From NCBI GenBank assembly GCA_945901025.1, contig CAMDJW010000011.1:1-64000 (forward strand): 64,000 nt of DNA, given 5' to 3'. A program made the translations under genes and the position numbers. This document shows, in pieces, positions 50,798-60,800 of this stretch (the first letter of the stretch is position 1; each line of letters starts with the position of its first letter). A model generated the notes under the pieces. That model searched no databases. It was not told where the DNA came from and saw nothing but the letters and a program-made list of their open reading frames with translations. The stretch is from Spirosoma fluviale. Lineage in GTDB: Bacteria > Bacteroidota > Bacteroidia > Cytophagales > Spirosomataceae.

Positions 50798-52150
50798 ATG
50801 TTTCAGAGAATTTCTATTTTAAGTTTTTTGATTTTTTGGGTAGTATCGACAGGTTTTGCACAAGAAACAGCACCTAATTATTTAGAATTAGGTATTACAC
50901 AAAACAAAACGGGTAATTATGCCGATGCGTTAAGGAATTTCAGCATTGAGATTGAAAAAAATATTGCTAATCCCAATCCGATTTCATTTTACAATCGTGG
51001 ATTTGCGAAATATAATTTAAAAGATTTCCGAGGAGCTATTTTAGATTTTGACAAAGCGATCGAATTGAAGCCCACCTATTTCGAAGCCTTTATCGCACGA
51101 GGACAAAGTTATAGCATGCAAGACAATCACAAAGTGGCTATGAATGATTATAATGAAGCCATTCGTTTGAATCCATTGGAAGCCACCGCGTATTATAGTC
51201 GGGGTATCTCTAAAATGAAACTTCAAAATTTCCGTGGCGGCCTGTCCGATTTCAATAAATCATTAGAATTGAATCCGGAATATGCACCAGGATTGGCTTC
51301 TAGGGGCGAATCAAAAGTAAAATTGGAGGACTTTAAGGGAAGTTTAGAAGATTTTGATAAAGCAATTACCATCAATCCTAAGCGTGCGAATTATTATTCG
51401 AGTCGGGCTTATTCCAAACTGAAATTGGGAGAATTTGCCGCAGCATTAAAAGATTATGCAGAAGCTATTAAATTAATTCCAGACAATCCAGATGATTATT
51501 ATTTTTCAGGATTTTGTAAAACGCAATTGGAAAATTTCAGAGGTGAAAATGGTGAAAAAGGGGCATTAGAAGATTTTACTAGATCTATTGAATTAAATCC
51601 AATGAAAGTGGAAGCCTATTATGGTAGAGGTTTTTCAAAATCAAAAATAGGGGACCAACGTGGTGCCATTGAGGATTATACGAAAGCAACAGAAACAGGG
51701 AACAATGAAAATGCTAAAATACTTTATAATGGCAAAATGTCTAAAAATTTATTAGATGACCTAAGAAATGGTGTACAGGATAAAATCAAAATGGCTGAAT
51801 ATACATCCGAAAGAGCTGAAATATATTTCAATAGAGGATCTTCTAAAGCAAAATCGGGCGACCAAAAACAAGCCATGGATGATTACAACAAAGCTATTGC
51901 GCTCAATCCCGTATATGCAGAGGCCTATTTTTTAAGAGGATTGGCAAAGTCATCTTTAGGTGACCAACGTAATGCGATCCAAGATTTTAGCAATGCCATT
52001 AAATTAAATCCTAAATACGCGGAAGCCTATTATGTTCGAGGCATTATAAAATTAGCCCTTAGCGACAATACAGGTTGTTTAGATTTAAGTAAAGCAGGAG
52101 AATTAGGCTATAATCCGGCTTATCAGGTCATCCGAGATCATTGCAATTAA
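50798..52150 (+). CDS. Secreted TPR-repeat protein
   Basis: A 450-residue protein with a signal peptide (MFQRISILSFLIFWVVSTGFAQ) and about ten TPRs, for example YNRGFAKYNLKDFRGAILDF (about 66-85) and YFLRGLAKSSLGDQRNAIQDF (about 386-406). The RGxAKxxLxDxRGAIxDxxKAIELNP consensus is very regular, suggesting repeat expansion. Probably periplasmic; partner unknown. A terminator follows. Confidence 0.86.
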   Translation: MFQRISILSFLIFWVVSTGFAQETAPNYLELGITQNKTGNYADALRNFSIEIEKNIANPNPISFYNRGFAKYNLKDFRGAILDFDKAIELKPTYFEAFIARGQSYSMQDNHKVAMNDYNEAIRLNPLEATAYYSRGISKMKLQNFRGGLSDFNKSLELNPEYAPGLASRGESKVKLEDFKGSLEDFDKAITINPKRANYYSSRAYSKLKLGEFAAALKDYAEAIKLIPDNPDDYYFSGFCKTQLENFRGENGEKGALEDFTRSIELNPMKVEAYYGRGFSKSKIGDQRGAIEDYTKATETGNNENAKILYNGKMSKNLLDDLRNGVQDKIKMAEYTSERAEIYFNRGSSKAKSGDQKQAMDDYNKAIALNPVYAEAYFLRGLAKSSLGDQRNAIQDFSNAIKLNPKYAEAYYVRGIIKLALSDNTGCLDLSKAGELGYNPAYQVIRDHCN

Positions 52151-52175
52151 CATCAAATAAATCTTTCATTTGGAT

Positions 52176-52205
52176 AAAAAAGCCTTCTTTTTAGAAGGCT
52201 TTTTT
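52176..52205 (+). terminator. Terminator between the TPR gene and the AMP nucleosidase gene
   Basis: AAAAAGCCTTCT pairs with AGAAGGCTTTTT around a T-only loop. Symmetric ends allow use from both strands. Confidence 0.85.
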
Positions 52206-52977
52206 ATTCAAATCTTAAATGTTTAACTGATTCACCAGAATTAGCTAATTCTTCTAAGGAATCGATGCCAATTTGCAAATGCTTATTAACAAAATTAGCT
52301 GTAACCGTATGATCACTTTTTTCCGTTTTGACACCATCAGGCGTCATGGGATTATCAGATACTAAAAGTAAAGCTCCATGAGGTATTTTATTGACAAAGC
52401 CCACGGTAAAAATAGTCGCTGTCTCCATGTCAATCCCCATCGCACGAATATCGGATAAATACGTTTTGAAAACTTCATCATGCTCCCACACACGACGGTT
52501 TGTCGTATAAACCAAGCCAGTCCAATAATCCATTTCATGCTTCTTAATCATGGAAGAAACCGCTCTTTGTAGTCGGAATGAGGGCAAAGCAGGAACTTCC
52601 TTAGGCATGTATTCGTCTGAGGTACCCTCACCCCTAACGGCGGCAATGGGCAAAATCAAATCACCTAAATTTAAATTTTTCTTTAAGCCCCCACATTTTC
52701 CCAAAAACAATACGGCATGTGGAGAAATTGCTGATAATATATCCATGACCGTCGCCGCCATAGGGGAACCCATTCCAAAATTTATAATGGTTATATTGTT
52801 GGCTGTAGCCGTTTGCATTGGACTATCTTTCCCGAAAATCTCAACTGAAAACTTTTCAGCAAACATGTCAACATAATTTTTAAAATTAGTCAATAGGATG
52901 TATTGGCCAAACTTTTCAATGGGAGTGCCGGTATATCTGGGTAGCCAATTTTGAACAATCTCCTCTTTTGTCTTCAT
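52204..52977 (-). CDS. amn: AMP nucleosidase (short form)
   Basis: A 257-residue nucleoside phosphorylase-fold enzyme that splits AMP into adenine and ribose 5-phosphate. INFGMGSPMAATVMDIL (about 69-85), LFLGKCGGLKKNLNLGDLI (about 91-109) and GIDMETATIFTVG (about 183-195) are typical. It corresponds to the Bacteroidota short form without the N-terminal regulatory domain of the E. coli enzyme. Single gene. Confidence 0.92.
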   Translation of the reverse strand: MKTKEEIVQNWLPRYTGTPIEKFGQYILLTNFKNYVDMFAEKFSVEIFGKDSPMQTATANNITIINFGMGSPMAATVMDILSAISPHAVLFLGKCGGLKKNLNLGDLILPIAAVRGEGTSDEYMPKEVPALPSFRLQRAVSSMIKKHEMDYWTGLVYTTNRRVWEHDEVFKTYLSDIRAMGIDMETATIFTVGFVNKIPHGALLLVSDNPMTPDGVKTEKSDHTVTANFVNKHLQIGIDSLEELANSGESVKHLRFE

Positions 52978-53043
52978 TAAATTATGTTTGAGTGATGAAA
53001 TTAATCTAAATAAAGATTAATTTAGTATTTGGCTTTAAAACCT

Positions 53044-53502
53044 ATGAATTCTTCGAACAATTTAAAATTAATTTTCCCTGAATTTGAGTACAAATTAACA
53101 AAAAAGGAAGGGAAACTTTTCATTTTTGATCCAATAGCCAAAAAATACAGGGCCCTAAGCCCAGAGGAATGGGTGAGGCAACATTGTTTAAATTTTTTAA
53201 CAAATCATTTAGGATATCCTGCCACAAACATTCAAATAGAAAGAGCATTTAAGGTAAATAAATTAATTCGAAGATCTGACATTCAGGTGTTTGATTCATC
53301 AGGGCAGTTACTCATAATAATCGAATGTAAAGCTCCACATATTGAAATAAATGATATTACCTTTCAGCAAATCAGTCAGTACCAACAAAAAAACATGGCT
53401 AAATTTTTAGCCTTAACGAATGGCTTAGAAAATCATATTTTTGAAATAAATTCAACAGAGAATCAAACAATTAAAATCAACCAATTTCCCTCTTACCTAT
53501 GA
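53044..53502 (+). CDS. Small HsdR-N-like PD-(D/E)XK domain protein
   Basis: From ATG 53044 (152 residues; the frame also opens at a TTG at 53029) the protein matches the type I restriction enzyme R-protein N-terminal domain family (HSDR_N_2). The nuclease-like core is RRSDIQVFDSS followed by LLIIIECKAP (Asp ... Glu-x-Lys), near residues 79-99. A helicase domain and HsdM/HsdS are absent. Such short proteins are common next to housekeeping genes in Bacteroidota, so a restriction role is not assumed. Its end overlaps the phosphatase start by 4 bases (ATGA). Confidence 0.85.
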   Translation: MNSSNNLKLIFPEFEYKLTKKEGKLFIFDPIAKKYRALSPEEWVRQHCLNFLTNHLGYPATNIQIERAFKVNKLIRRSDIQVFDSSGQLLIIIECKAPHIEINDITFQQISQYQQKNMAKFLALTNGLENHIFEINSTENQTIKINQFPSYL

Positions 53503-55133
53503 AAAACTTTCTTTATTTAATTTTTACCACTACATTTTTATTTTTTTCGCAAACATCTTTTTCTCAAAAGAAGCCAAACGCATTACCTAAGAGACCAAAA
53601 TTGGTCATAGGCATCGTGGTAGATCAAATGCGATATGAATACCTATATAAATATGCCGATCGATATGTGGATGGAGGATTTAAAAGGCTCATGAAAGAAG
53701 GAATTAATTGCCAAGAAAATCATTATAATTATGCGCCAACCGTCACAGCAGCGGGACATACCAGTGTTTACACGGGTACCGTTCCTTCAGTGCATGGAAT
53801 TGTGGGCAATGACTGGACCGATGTGGCTAGTGGCAAAAAAGTATATTGCACAGAAGATAGCACGGTAAAAACAGTGGGGACCACAGGTAAAACAGGATGG
53901 ATGTCGCCTAAAAATCTTTGGACCAGCACCATCACAGACCAATTAAAAATGGCGCAAAACTACAAGTCAAAAACGATAGCCATCGCATTAAAAGACCGGG
54001 GAGCGATTTTACCAGGAGGACATACAGCCAACGCAGCTTATTGGTATGATTCGAAAGAAGGCCGTTGGATCAGCTCTAGTTTTTATTTCAATGAATTACC
54101 AAGCTGGGTCCAATCATTCAATTCGGAGGAAAGAGCTTTAAAATATGTTCAGAAAGGCTGGAATACCGTGTACCCGATCGAAACTTATACCCAAAGTGCG
54201 GAAGATGAAAACAAGTTTGAAGGAAAATTACCCGGAGAAAAATCCACTAGTTTTCCACATGAATTAAAGGGAGGAAATCCTTTAGAAGTGATTAGAACTA
54301 CTCCTTATGGCAATAGCATCACAAAGGATTTCGCACTCAAAGCCCTTGAAAATGAAAAATTAGGTAAAAACGGCACAAGCGATTTTTTAGCCATCAGTTT
54401 CTCGTCGACTGATTATGTGGGGCATAATTTTGGTCCACAATCCATTGAATTAGAGGACACTTATTTACGTTTGGATAAAGATATCGCTGAGATTTTGACT
54501 TATTTAGATGCGCAATATGGAAAAGATCAAGTGCTTGTTTTTCTTACGGCAGATCACGCGGTAGCGGAGGTTCCTGGATATGCCAATAGCAAAAAATTAC
54601 CTGGGGGAGTTTTTGACCGAAATGCATCGATCAAGGACATGAAAAAAGCCATAAATCAAGCATTTGGAAATGTAGATTTATTGGTCGGCGAGGAAAATAG
54701 CCAACTTTATTTCAATCATGATTTGATGGATAAAATGGGAATAGATACTAAAAAATTATTTGATGTAGTCCGGAAATCGTACCAAAAACAAGCTGGTTTT
54801 TCTGAACTGATTAATTTAAAAGATATTCAAGGGGCTAATTTAAATGCTCAGTATACCCAATTGATCATCAATGGGTATCATCCTGCGAGAAGTGGCGACT
54901 TTATGATTTTATTAAAACCATCTTGGTTTATGGGATCACAGACGGGCACTACACACAGCACCCTATATTCTTATGATACACATGTACCTTTATTGTTTTA
55001 TGGTTGGAAAGTTAAACCAACTGAAATCATCAAAAGAACTTCTATTAGTGATATATCAGTGACATTGGCCAACTGGCTACACATTATGGAGCCATCAGGA
55101 AGCACAGGCAATGTTATAACGCAAATACCTTAG
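53499..55133 (+). CDS. PafA-like alkaline phosphatase
   Basis: A 544-residue secreted phosphomonoesterase of the alkaline phosphatase superfamily. It has a signal peptide (about 1-22), the metal ligand Asp42 (IVVDQMRYEY), nucleophile Thr in APTVTAAGHTS (81 or 83), the LKDRGAI segment (Lys-x-Arg active-site pair of PafA), SSTDYVGHNFGP, FLTADHAV and THSTLYSYDTHVPLLFYG (zinc ligands). The Lys/Arg pair fits the PafA monoesterase class, which supplies phosphate from organic sources. I saw no clear regulatory site upstream. Confidence 0.92.
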   Translation: MKNFLYLIFTTTFLFFSQTSFSQKKPNALPKRPKLVIGIVVDQMRYEYLYKYADRYVDGGFKRLMKEGINCQENHYNYAPTVTAAGHTSVYTGTVPSVHGIVGNDWTDVASGKKVYCTEDSTVKTVGTTGKTGWMSPKNLWTSTITDQLKMAQNYKSKTIAIALKDRGAILPGGHTANAAYWYDSKEGRWISSSFYFNELPSWVQSFNSEERALKYVQKGWNTVYPIETYTQSAEDENKFEGKLPGEKSTSFPHELKGGNPLEVIRTTPYGNSITKDFALKALENEKLGKNGTSDFLAISFSSTDYVGHNFGPQSIELEDTYLRLDKDIAEILTYLDAQYGKDQVLVFLTADHAVAEVPGYANSKKLPGGVFDRNASIKDMKKAINQAFGNVDLLVGEENSQLYFNHDLMDKMGIDTKKLFDVVRKSYQKQAGFSELINLKDIQGANLNAQYTQLIINGYHPARSGDFMILLKPSWFMGSQTGTTHSTLYSYDTHVPLLFYGWKVKPTEIIKRTSISDISVTLANWLHIMEPSGSTGNVITQIP

Positions 55134-55213
55134 CCATTAAATCAATATTTATAATTTTTAAAGATTATTAGCTAATTTTACATCCAAATTTAGAATTAAT
55201 TTAAGATTATCAA

Positions 55214-56527
55214 ATGAAAATAGCTGTAGTAGGAACTGGATATGTAGGTTTGGTTACGGGTACTTGTTTTGCAGAAACAGGAAATCATGTAACATGCGTA
55301 GATATAAATGAAGATAAAATTAATCGAATGAAAGCTGGCGAGGTTCCTATTTATGAGCCTGGTCTTGAGGATTTATTTCATAGAAATACAGAAGAAGGAA
55401 GATTGAATTTTACCACCTCATTAAGCGAAGGAATTAAAGGAGCAAAAGTTATTTTCCTAGCATTACCAACCCCTCCGGGCGAAAATGGGTCTGCTGATTT
55501 AAAATACATCCTACAAGTTGCTAATGATTTGGGACCACTGATTACAGAATATACCGTAATCATTGACAAAAGTACAGTACCGGTTGGAACCTCCGAACTT
55601 GTACACCAAGCAATTGTCAAAAATGCATCTCCCAATTTATTTGACGTAGTTTCAAATCCCGAATTTTTACGTGAGGGAGTAGCGGTGGAGGATTTCATGA
55701 AACCCGACCGAGTGGTTATTGGAACCGAATCTGATCAAGCAAAAGAAATTTTGAATCGATTGTATGCCCCTTTAGTTCGCCAAGGAAATCCAATTATATT
55801 CATGGACGAACGCTCGGCAGAAATGACCAAATATGCAGCAAATGCATTTTTGGCTACCAAGATTACCTTTATGAATGAAATTGCTAATCTGTGTGAGTTA
55901 GTCGGCGCAAATGTGGATGATATTCGTAGAGGAATTGGAACTGATTCAAGAATTGGCAAAAGATTTTTATTTGCGGGCATCGGATATGGAGGTTCATGCT
56001 TCCCTAAAGATGTGCAAGCGTTAGCCAAAACTTCAGAGGAAAATAATTACCAATTTCACATTTTAGATAGTGTGATGAGGGTCAACGAAAAACAAAAGAC
56101 CAAGTTAATTCCGGTCATAAAAAATCACTTTAATAATGATTTAGCGGGGAAAACGATTGGCATTTGGGGTTTAGCATTTAAACCCTATACCGATGATATT
56201 CGTGAAGCACCTGCTTTATATAACATCGAACACCTCCTTGAATTAGGATGTAAAATCAATGTGTATGATCCTGAGGCGATGCCAAACGTCAAGGAAATAT
56301 TAGGTGATTCTGTTACGTTTTCAAAGAATCCTTACGAAGCCATTGAAAATGCAGATGCACTTCTTATTGTGACCGAATGGCCACAATTTAGAACGCCTGA
56401 TTTTGAATTCATGGAAAGCTTATTGAAAAACAAGGTTATTTTTGACGGTAGAAATTTATATGAAATGGCTCAAATGAAAGAATTAGGATACACCTATTAT
56501 TCCATTGGCCGAGGGGTGGTTAAGTAA
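55214..56527 (+). CDS. ugd: UDP-glucose 6-dehydrogenase
   Basis: A 437-residue enzyme that oxidises UDP-glucose to UDP-glucuronate. N-terminal Rossmann MKIAVVGTGYVGLVTGTCFA, Lys206 and Asn210 (EMTKYAANAFLA), the catalytic Cys262 (GYGGSCFPKDVQAL) and the C-terminal GIWGLAFKPYTDDIREAP are all in place. It lies 105 bases upstream of the UDP-glucuronate decarboxylase gene, which uses its product, so the two supply UDP-xylose for surface polysaccharide. Confidence 0.96.
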   Translation: MKIAVVGTGYVGLVTGTCFAETGNHVTCVDINEDKINRMKAGEVPIYEPGLEDLFHRNTEEGRLNFTTSLSEGIKGAKVIFLALPTPPGENGSADLKYILQVANDLGPLITEYTVIIDKSTVPVGTSELVHQAIVKNASPNLFDVVSNPEFLREGVAVEDFMKPDRVVIGTESDQAKEILNRLYAPLVRQGNPIIFMDERSAEMTKYAANAFLATKITFMNEIANLCELVGANVDDIRRGIGTDSRIGKRFLFAGIGYGGSCFPKDVQALAKTSEENNYQFHILDSVMRVNEKQKTKLIPVIKNHFNNDLAGKTIGIWGLAFKPYTDDIREAPALYNIEHLLELGCKINVYDPEAMPNVKEILGDSVTFSKNPYEAIENADALLIVTEWPQFRTPDFEFMESLLKNKVIFDGRNLYEMAQMKELGYTYYSIGRGVVK

Positions 56528-56530
56528 ATT

Positions 56531-56579
56531 AGGTAAGAGGTATTAGGTAATAGGTAAAAGGTAATAGGTAATAAGTATT
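56531..56579 (+). repeat. 7-bp tandem repeat (seven units)
   Basis: Seven consecutive 7-base units of the form AGGTAAT with single changes (aggtaag, aggtatt, aggtaat, aggtaaa, aggtaat, aggtaat, aagtatt) fill the gap between the two sugar-nucleotide genes. Confidence 0.85.
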
Positions 56580-56632
56580 AGTTGGGTACCGGTTTACCCC
56601 GGCCCAAAAAAGTAATTAGTCTTAAAAGCAAT

Positions 56633-57604
56633 ATGAAGAGAATATTAATTACAGGTGGTGCAGGATTTTTAGGTTCGCATTTATGTGATCGTTTTATCAA
56701 AGAAGGCTATCATGTGATTGCCATGGATAACTTGATTACTGGGGATTTGAAAAATATTGAGCATTTATTTAAGCTCCCAAATTTTGAGTTTTACCACCAT
56801 GATGTCTCTAAATTCATTCATGTTCCTGGCCAATTAGATTATATTTTACATTTTGCGTCTCCTGCCTCACCCATTGATTATTTAAAAATACCTATTCAAA
56901 CCTTAAAGGTGGGTTCATTAGGCATTCACAATTGCTTAGGTTTAGCTAGAGTCAAAGGGGCGCGTGTATTAATCGCTTCTACTTCAGAAGTATATGGAGA
57001 CCCGACCGTTCATCCTCAACCAGAGGAATATTGGGGAAATGTTAATCCAGTCGGACCTCGTGGAGTATATGACGAAGCAAAGCGTTTCCAAGAGGCTATG
57101 ACCATGGCCTATCATACGTATCATGGATTAGAAACAAGAATTGTTCGAATCTTTAATACCTATGGACCAAGAATGAGACTAAATGATGGCCGAGTGTTGC
57201 CTGCATTTATAGGTCAAGCATTACGTGGAGAAGATTTAACCATGTTTGGCGATGGATCACAAACTAGAGCCTTTTGTTTTGTCAACGATTTGGTAGAGGG
57301 TATTTATCGACTTTTATTAAGTGATTTTGCGCAACCTATGAACATTGGTAATCCGGACGAAATTACGATTAAGGAATTTGGTGAAGAAATCATCAAATTA
57401 ACCGGGACTACTCAAAAGCTTATTTCATTACCATTGCCTACAGACGATCCTAAACAACGTAAACCAGACATTACAAAAGCTAAAGCTATTTTAGGTTGGG
57501 AACCCAAAGTATCCCGTGCAGAAGGCTTGAAAATCACCTATGAATATTTCAAATCATTAAGCCCGGAAGATTTACATCGAATGGCACATCATAAAGAGTT
57601 TTAG
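56633..57604 (+). CDS. UDP-glucuronic acid decarboxylase (UXS)
   Basis: A 323-residue extended SDR that makes UDP-xylose from UDP-glucuronate. TGGAGFLGS (7-15) binds [12 protein letters not shown] (117-125) and Tyr146/Lys150 (GVYDEAKR) are catalytic, and [17 protein letters not shown] is the UXS signature. ATG 56633 starts right at the Rossmann strand; the frame upstream to 56582 crosses a repeat and is not protein-like. Length is typical for the bacterial soluble form. Confidence 0.94.
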   Translation: MKRILITGGAGFLGSHLCDRFIKEGYHVIAMDNLITGDLKNIEHLFKLPNFEFYHHDVSKFIHVPGQLDYILHFASPASPIDYLKIPIQTLKVGSLGIHNCLGLARVKGARVLIASTSEVYGDPTVHPQPEEYWGNVNPVGPRGVYDEAKRFQEAMTMAYHTYHGLETRIVRIFNTYGPRMRLNDGRVLPAFIGQALRGEDLTMFGDGSQTRAFCFVNDLVEGIYRLLLSDFAQPMNIGNPDEITIKEFGEEIIKLTGTTQKLISLPLPTDDPKQRKPDITKAKAILGWEPKVSRAEGLKITYEYFKSLSPEDLHRMAHHKEF

Positions 57605-57608
57605 TTAA

Positions 57609-57626
57609 AACCGGGGAAACCCGGTT
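57609..57626 (+). terminator. Hairpin after the UXS gene
   Basis: AACCGGG-GAAA-CCCGGTT, a GNRA-type loop, followed by CTTTTATT, 5 bases past the stop codon. Confidence 0.6.
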
Positions 57627-57640
57627 CTTTTATTCCTTGA

Positions 57641-57668
57641 AAAGACGCGATTATCGCGTCTTTTTTTA
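57641..57668 (+). terminator. Palindromic hairpin with T-run
   Basis: AAAGACGCGAT and ATCGCGTCTTT pair around one central T, followed by a T tract (57661-57667). It shares its core with the larger inverted repeat just downstream. Confidence 0.7.
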
Positions 57669-57674
57669 TTCCTT

Positions 57675-57748
57675 GTAGAGACGTGATACCTCGCGTCTTT
57701 ATTTGTTTATTTTTTGTGCGAATTAGACGCGAGGTATCGCGTCTCTAC
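57675..57748. repeat. Nested palindromic repeat (REP/BIME-like)
   Basis: The arms 57675-57698 and 57725-57748 are inverted repeats of 24 bases with one mismatch, separated by a 26-base AT-rich loop. Each arm is itself a palindrome, AGACGCGA-TACC-TCGCGTCT (with a G-T pair on the left). This is the architecture of paired REP elements. It lies between convergent genes. Confidence 0.8.
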
Positions 57749-57798
57749 AGAAGGTATAATCAGAAAACAATTGGATTCATGATCCAAAATACCACAAA

Positions 57799-57834
57799 AT
57801 AAAAAGGCTGCTCTTTCGAGCAGCCTTTTTATTT
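57799..57834 (-). terminator. Terminator of the TonB-dependent receptor gene
   Basis: AAAAAGGCTGCTC pairs with GAGCAGCCTTTTT (57801-57813 with 57818-57830), loop TTTC, flanked by A/T runs on both sides; 16 bases past the receptor's stop. Confidence 0.9.
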
Positions 57835-57849
57835 TGGATTTGAAATATC

Positions 57850-60800
57850 TTAGTTGAAGATATAACGAACTCCAAATTGTGCTTGCCAACGAGATCCTAG
57901 ACCAAAAGATCTTTGGAAAGTATCAGACAATGGCGTTGTACCAGAACGATAAGGGAACGTGAAAACTGGTCTTCCAGTTGCAGCATCATTAGCTACATAA
58001 TTAATTAAACCAGCACGAAGTGTAGATTGATTTAATCCCCACTGTGGAGTCACATAGTTACCGAAGTTAAATACATCTAAAGTAAACTGCAATGTGTTCT
58101 TATGACCACCCACTTTGATGTAAAAATCTTGAATAATTTTAAAATCGAAATTCGCAGACCAAGGTAACTCAGCCCCATTACGCTCAGCATAGTGACCACG
58201 GTGCGCATTTAAATAAGAATCTTGCGTGATATACTTATCTAAATCAGCCCATTGTTGAGCTGCTGTATATGTACCCAAATCTCTTAGCAAAATGTCAGAT
58301 TGAGTGCGAGGAATGAAAATCAAATCATTAGATGTTTGATTATCTCCATTCATGTCTCCTGAATAGGTATAAGAGAAACGACCAGCTGGAGCAGCAGAAT
58401 AAGTAAATCCAAAAGTAGTACTTGCATTCTCATTCAAATAGTTTAAACGATATGATCCATATGCGTTAAAACGATGCGTTTGAATGTAAGAAGAATATGA
58501 AGCCACATTCTCATTTGGATCACCAGAAACCACACGATCTCTCCATTGAGATTGAGCAATCGAACCTCCATCATTCACTGAACGAGAATCAGAGTTCGTA
58601 TAAGCTAAAGAGGCAAAAAGTCCATTTTCAAAAGATTTTGAAATAGTAGCTGTTAAAGCATACGAGTAACCCAAATCTGTATTTTTGATCACAATGGCAT
58701 CAGAAATATTTGGGCTTGATGCCGTATTAGGGCCAACAGCAGGAGCATTAACCCCTCTCACATTACCATAAATTTGGAAATTTCTAACCGAACTAGGAAG
58801 TCCATTAGCACCTAAAGTATAGAAAATTACGCGATTATCTGCGCCAACAGCCTTAACCGTCGATTTAGGTAAATTCACGTTCTCTAAATATACCGCGTTG
58901 ATATCCTTTGTGTAAATACCCTCTAAACCCAAAATCCAACCGTCACCTAGATTTTTGTCTAAAGCTAAATTGGTTCTAAATACTTGAGAAAATTTAAAGT
59001 TAGGATCCGTAACGGCCAAGTTATATGCTGTAGGCGTCAAAGGCAAAGTAATGGCCGGACGGTATGCATTTACGTCTGGATTGAAAGGACGGTTTGTTGG
59101 ATTTTGAATATTTTCTGAACCAAACAATACCCCATTATTAGACAATTGATTCGATAACCAAACGTAAGGTACACGACCTGAGAATACACCTAAACCTCCG
59201 CGAATTTGAGTTTGCTTATCATCCTTTACATCCCAGTTGAAACCAAAACGAGGTGACCATAAAACAGTCGTCTCAGGGAACTTATTTGTCGTCAATTTAA
59301 CTCCATTGCGGAAAGTTAAACTTGGAACATATGTATTCGTATATTTTGGCTCGTCAAATGACGGAAATGAAGTAGCATCCGCACGTAATCCGAAAGTTAA
59401 TTTCAAGCCTTTAGCAGCAGTAATCTCATCTTGGCCGTAAAAACTCAATGTACTACCCTTCATTTCAGCAAAAGGGAAAGTGCTATAATTTGACCATTGT
59501 TGCTGGTAACGCGCAGGAATTACTTTCGTATCTCCATTGGCAGAATTAATGAAGTCATCAATCGATCTGAATTGATATCCTCCATAATAGTTAGGAGCAA
59601 AACCATTCATAAATGAATTTGTCTCATAAGCTAAACCTAGCGTGTACACATGCTTTCCTTTGTAAATAGTTAAGTTGTCAGCGATTTGAAAAATATCAGA
59701 ATTCAAAATATTATTCGCTGAGAATGGCTCATATCCAAAAGCAGTCAACTCATTTAAATCATTATTTCCAATATCTACGGTAGGAAATGGATTATCATTC
59801 ACCGGAGATTGACGGAAGTCACGCATCGCGGTATAACCTACCGTCAAGTTATTTGCGACAGAACTAGAAAAAGTTGAATTTAATTCAGCAATGTAAGAAT
59901 CTAAATTATTGTTGATTCGATATAATGATCCTTGGAAAGGCAAAACAGTAGCCGAAGGAGCACGACCTCCAGATAATGAACCTGAATTGGATGGATTAAT
60001 ATCTGCATAAGAACGCAAGTAATTATATTTTACGTTGAATTTATGCTTGTCAGAGATATTCCAATCCAAACGCAAATTCACTTTTTGAGAATATTTCTCC
60101 TTATTCCAGTTCTCATAAGCTCCTGGGTTATACTTAAATTTAGTCATTAAAAAATCTTTCAAACGATCTAAGTCAGCTGCTTTCGCTATTGATTTATTTG
60201 GCTCTGAACCCGTTCTTGTTGCAACAAAATTGGAACCTGGTTCCGTTTGTGTCTCTTGCTCAAAGGATCCAAAAACAAATAATTTATCTTTGATTAAAGC
60301 ACCACCGATACGAGCACCGATTTGCCCGCGAGAAAAAGTACCATATTGATTGACTACATCACCAATTTTATTACCAACCAATCCCTGGTCAGAACCAAAA
60401 TAATAACCAGAACCAGACCAATTGTTAGTACCTGATTTAGTGACTACGTTAATGTTAGCACCAGTCGCCATTCCTTGACGAACGTCATAAGGTGCGATCA
60501 AAACTTGGAACTGATCAATCGCATCCACTGAAATCGGAGATGCACCAGCCTGTCCACCAATTGTGCTAGACAAAGCAAAAGCATTATTGAAAAATGCTCC
60601 ATCAACAGTAATATTATTATACAATGAATTTCGTCCTGCAAAGTTCAAACCATTTGCACGAGGGTCTAAACGAGCGAAATCACCTAATGAACGATTCAAA
60701 GTAGGTAGGGTAGTAATTTGATTATTACTAACTGTTGTGGCAGCACCTGTACGACCTGAGTTGATGATTGAACTACGAGAAGCAACCACTTTAACTTCTT

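Noticed and set aside
53044-53502. A type I restriction system
   Set aside because: Only an HsdR-N-like domain is present; helicase, HsdM and HsdS are missing.
56528-56580. The heptamer repeat as a CRISPR-like array
   Set aside because: Units are contiguous 7-mers without spacers and there are no cas genes.
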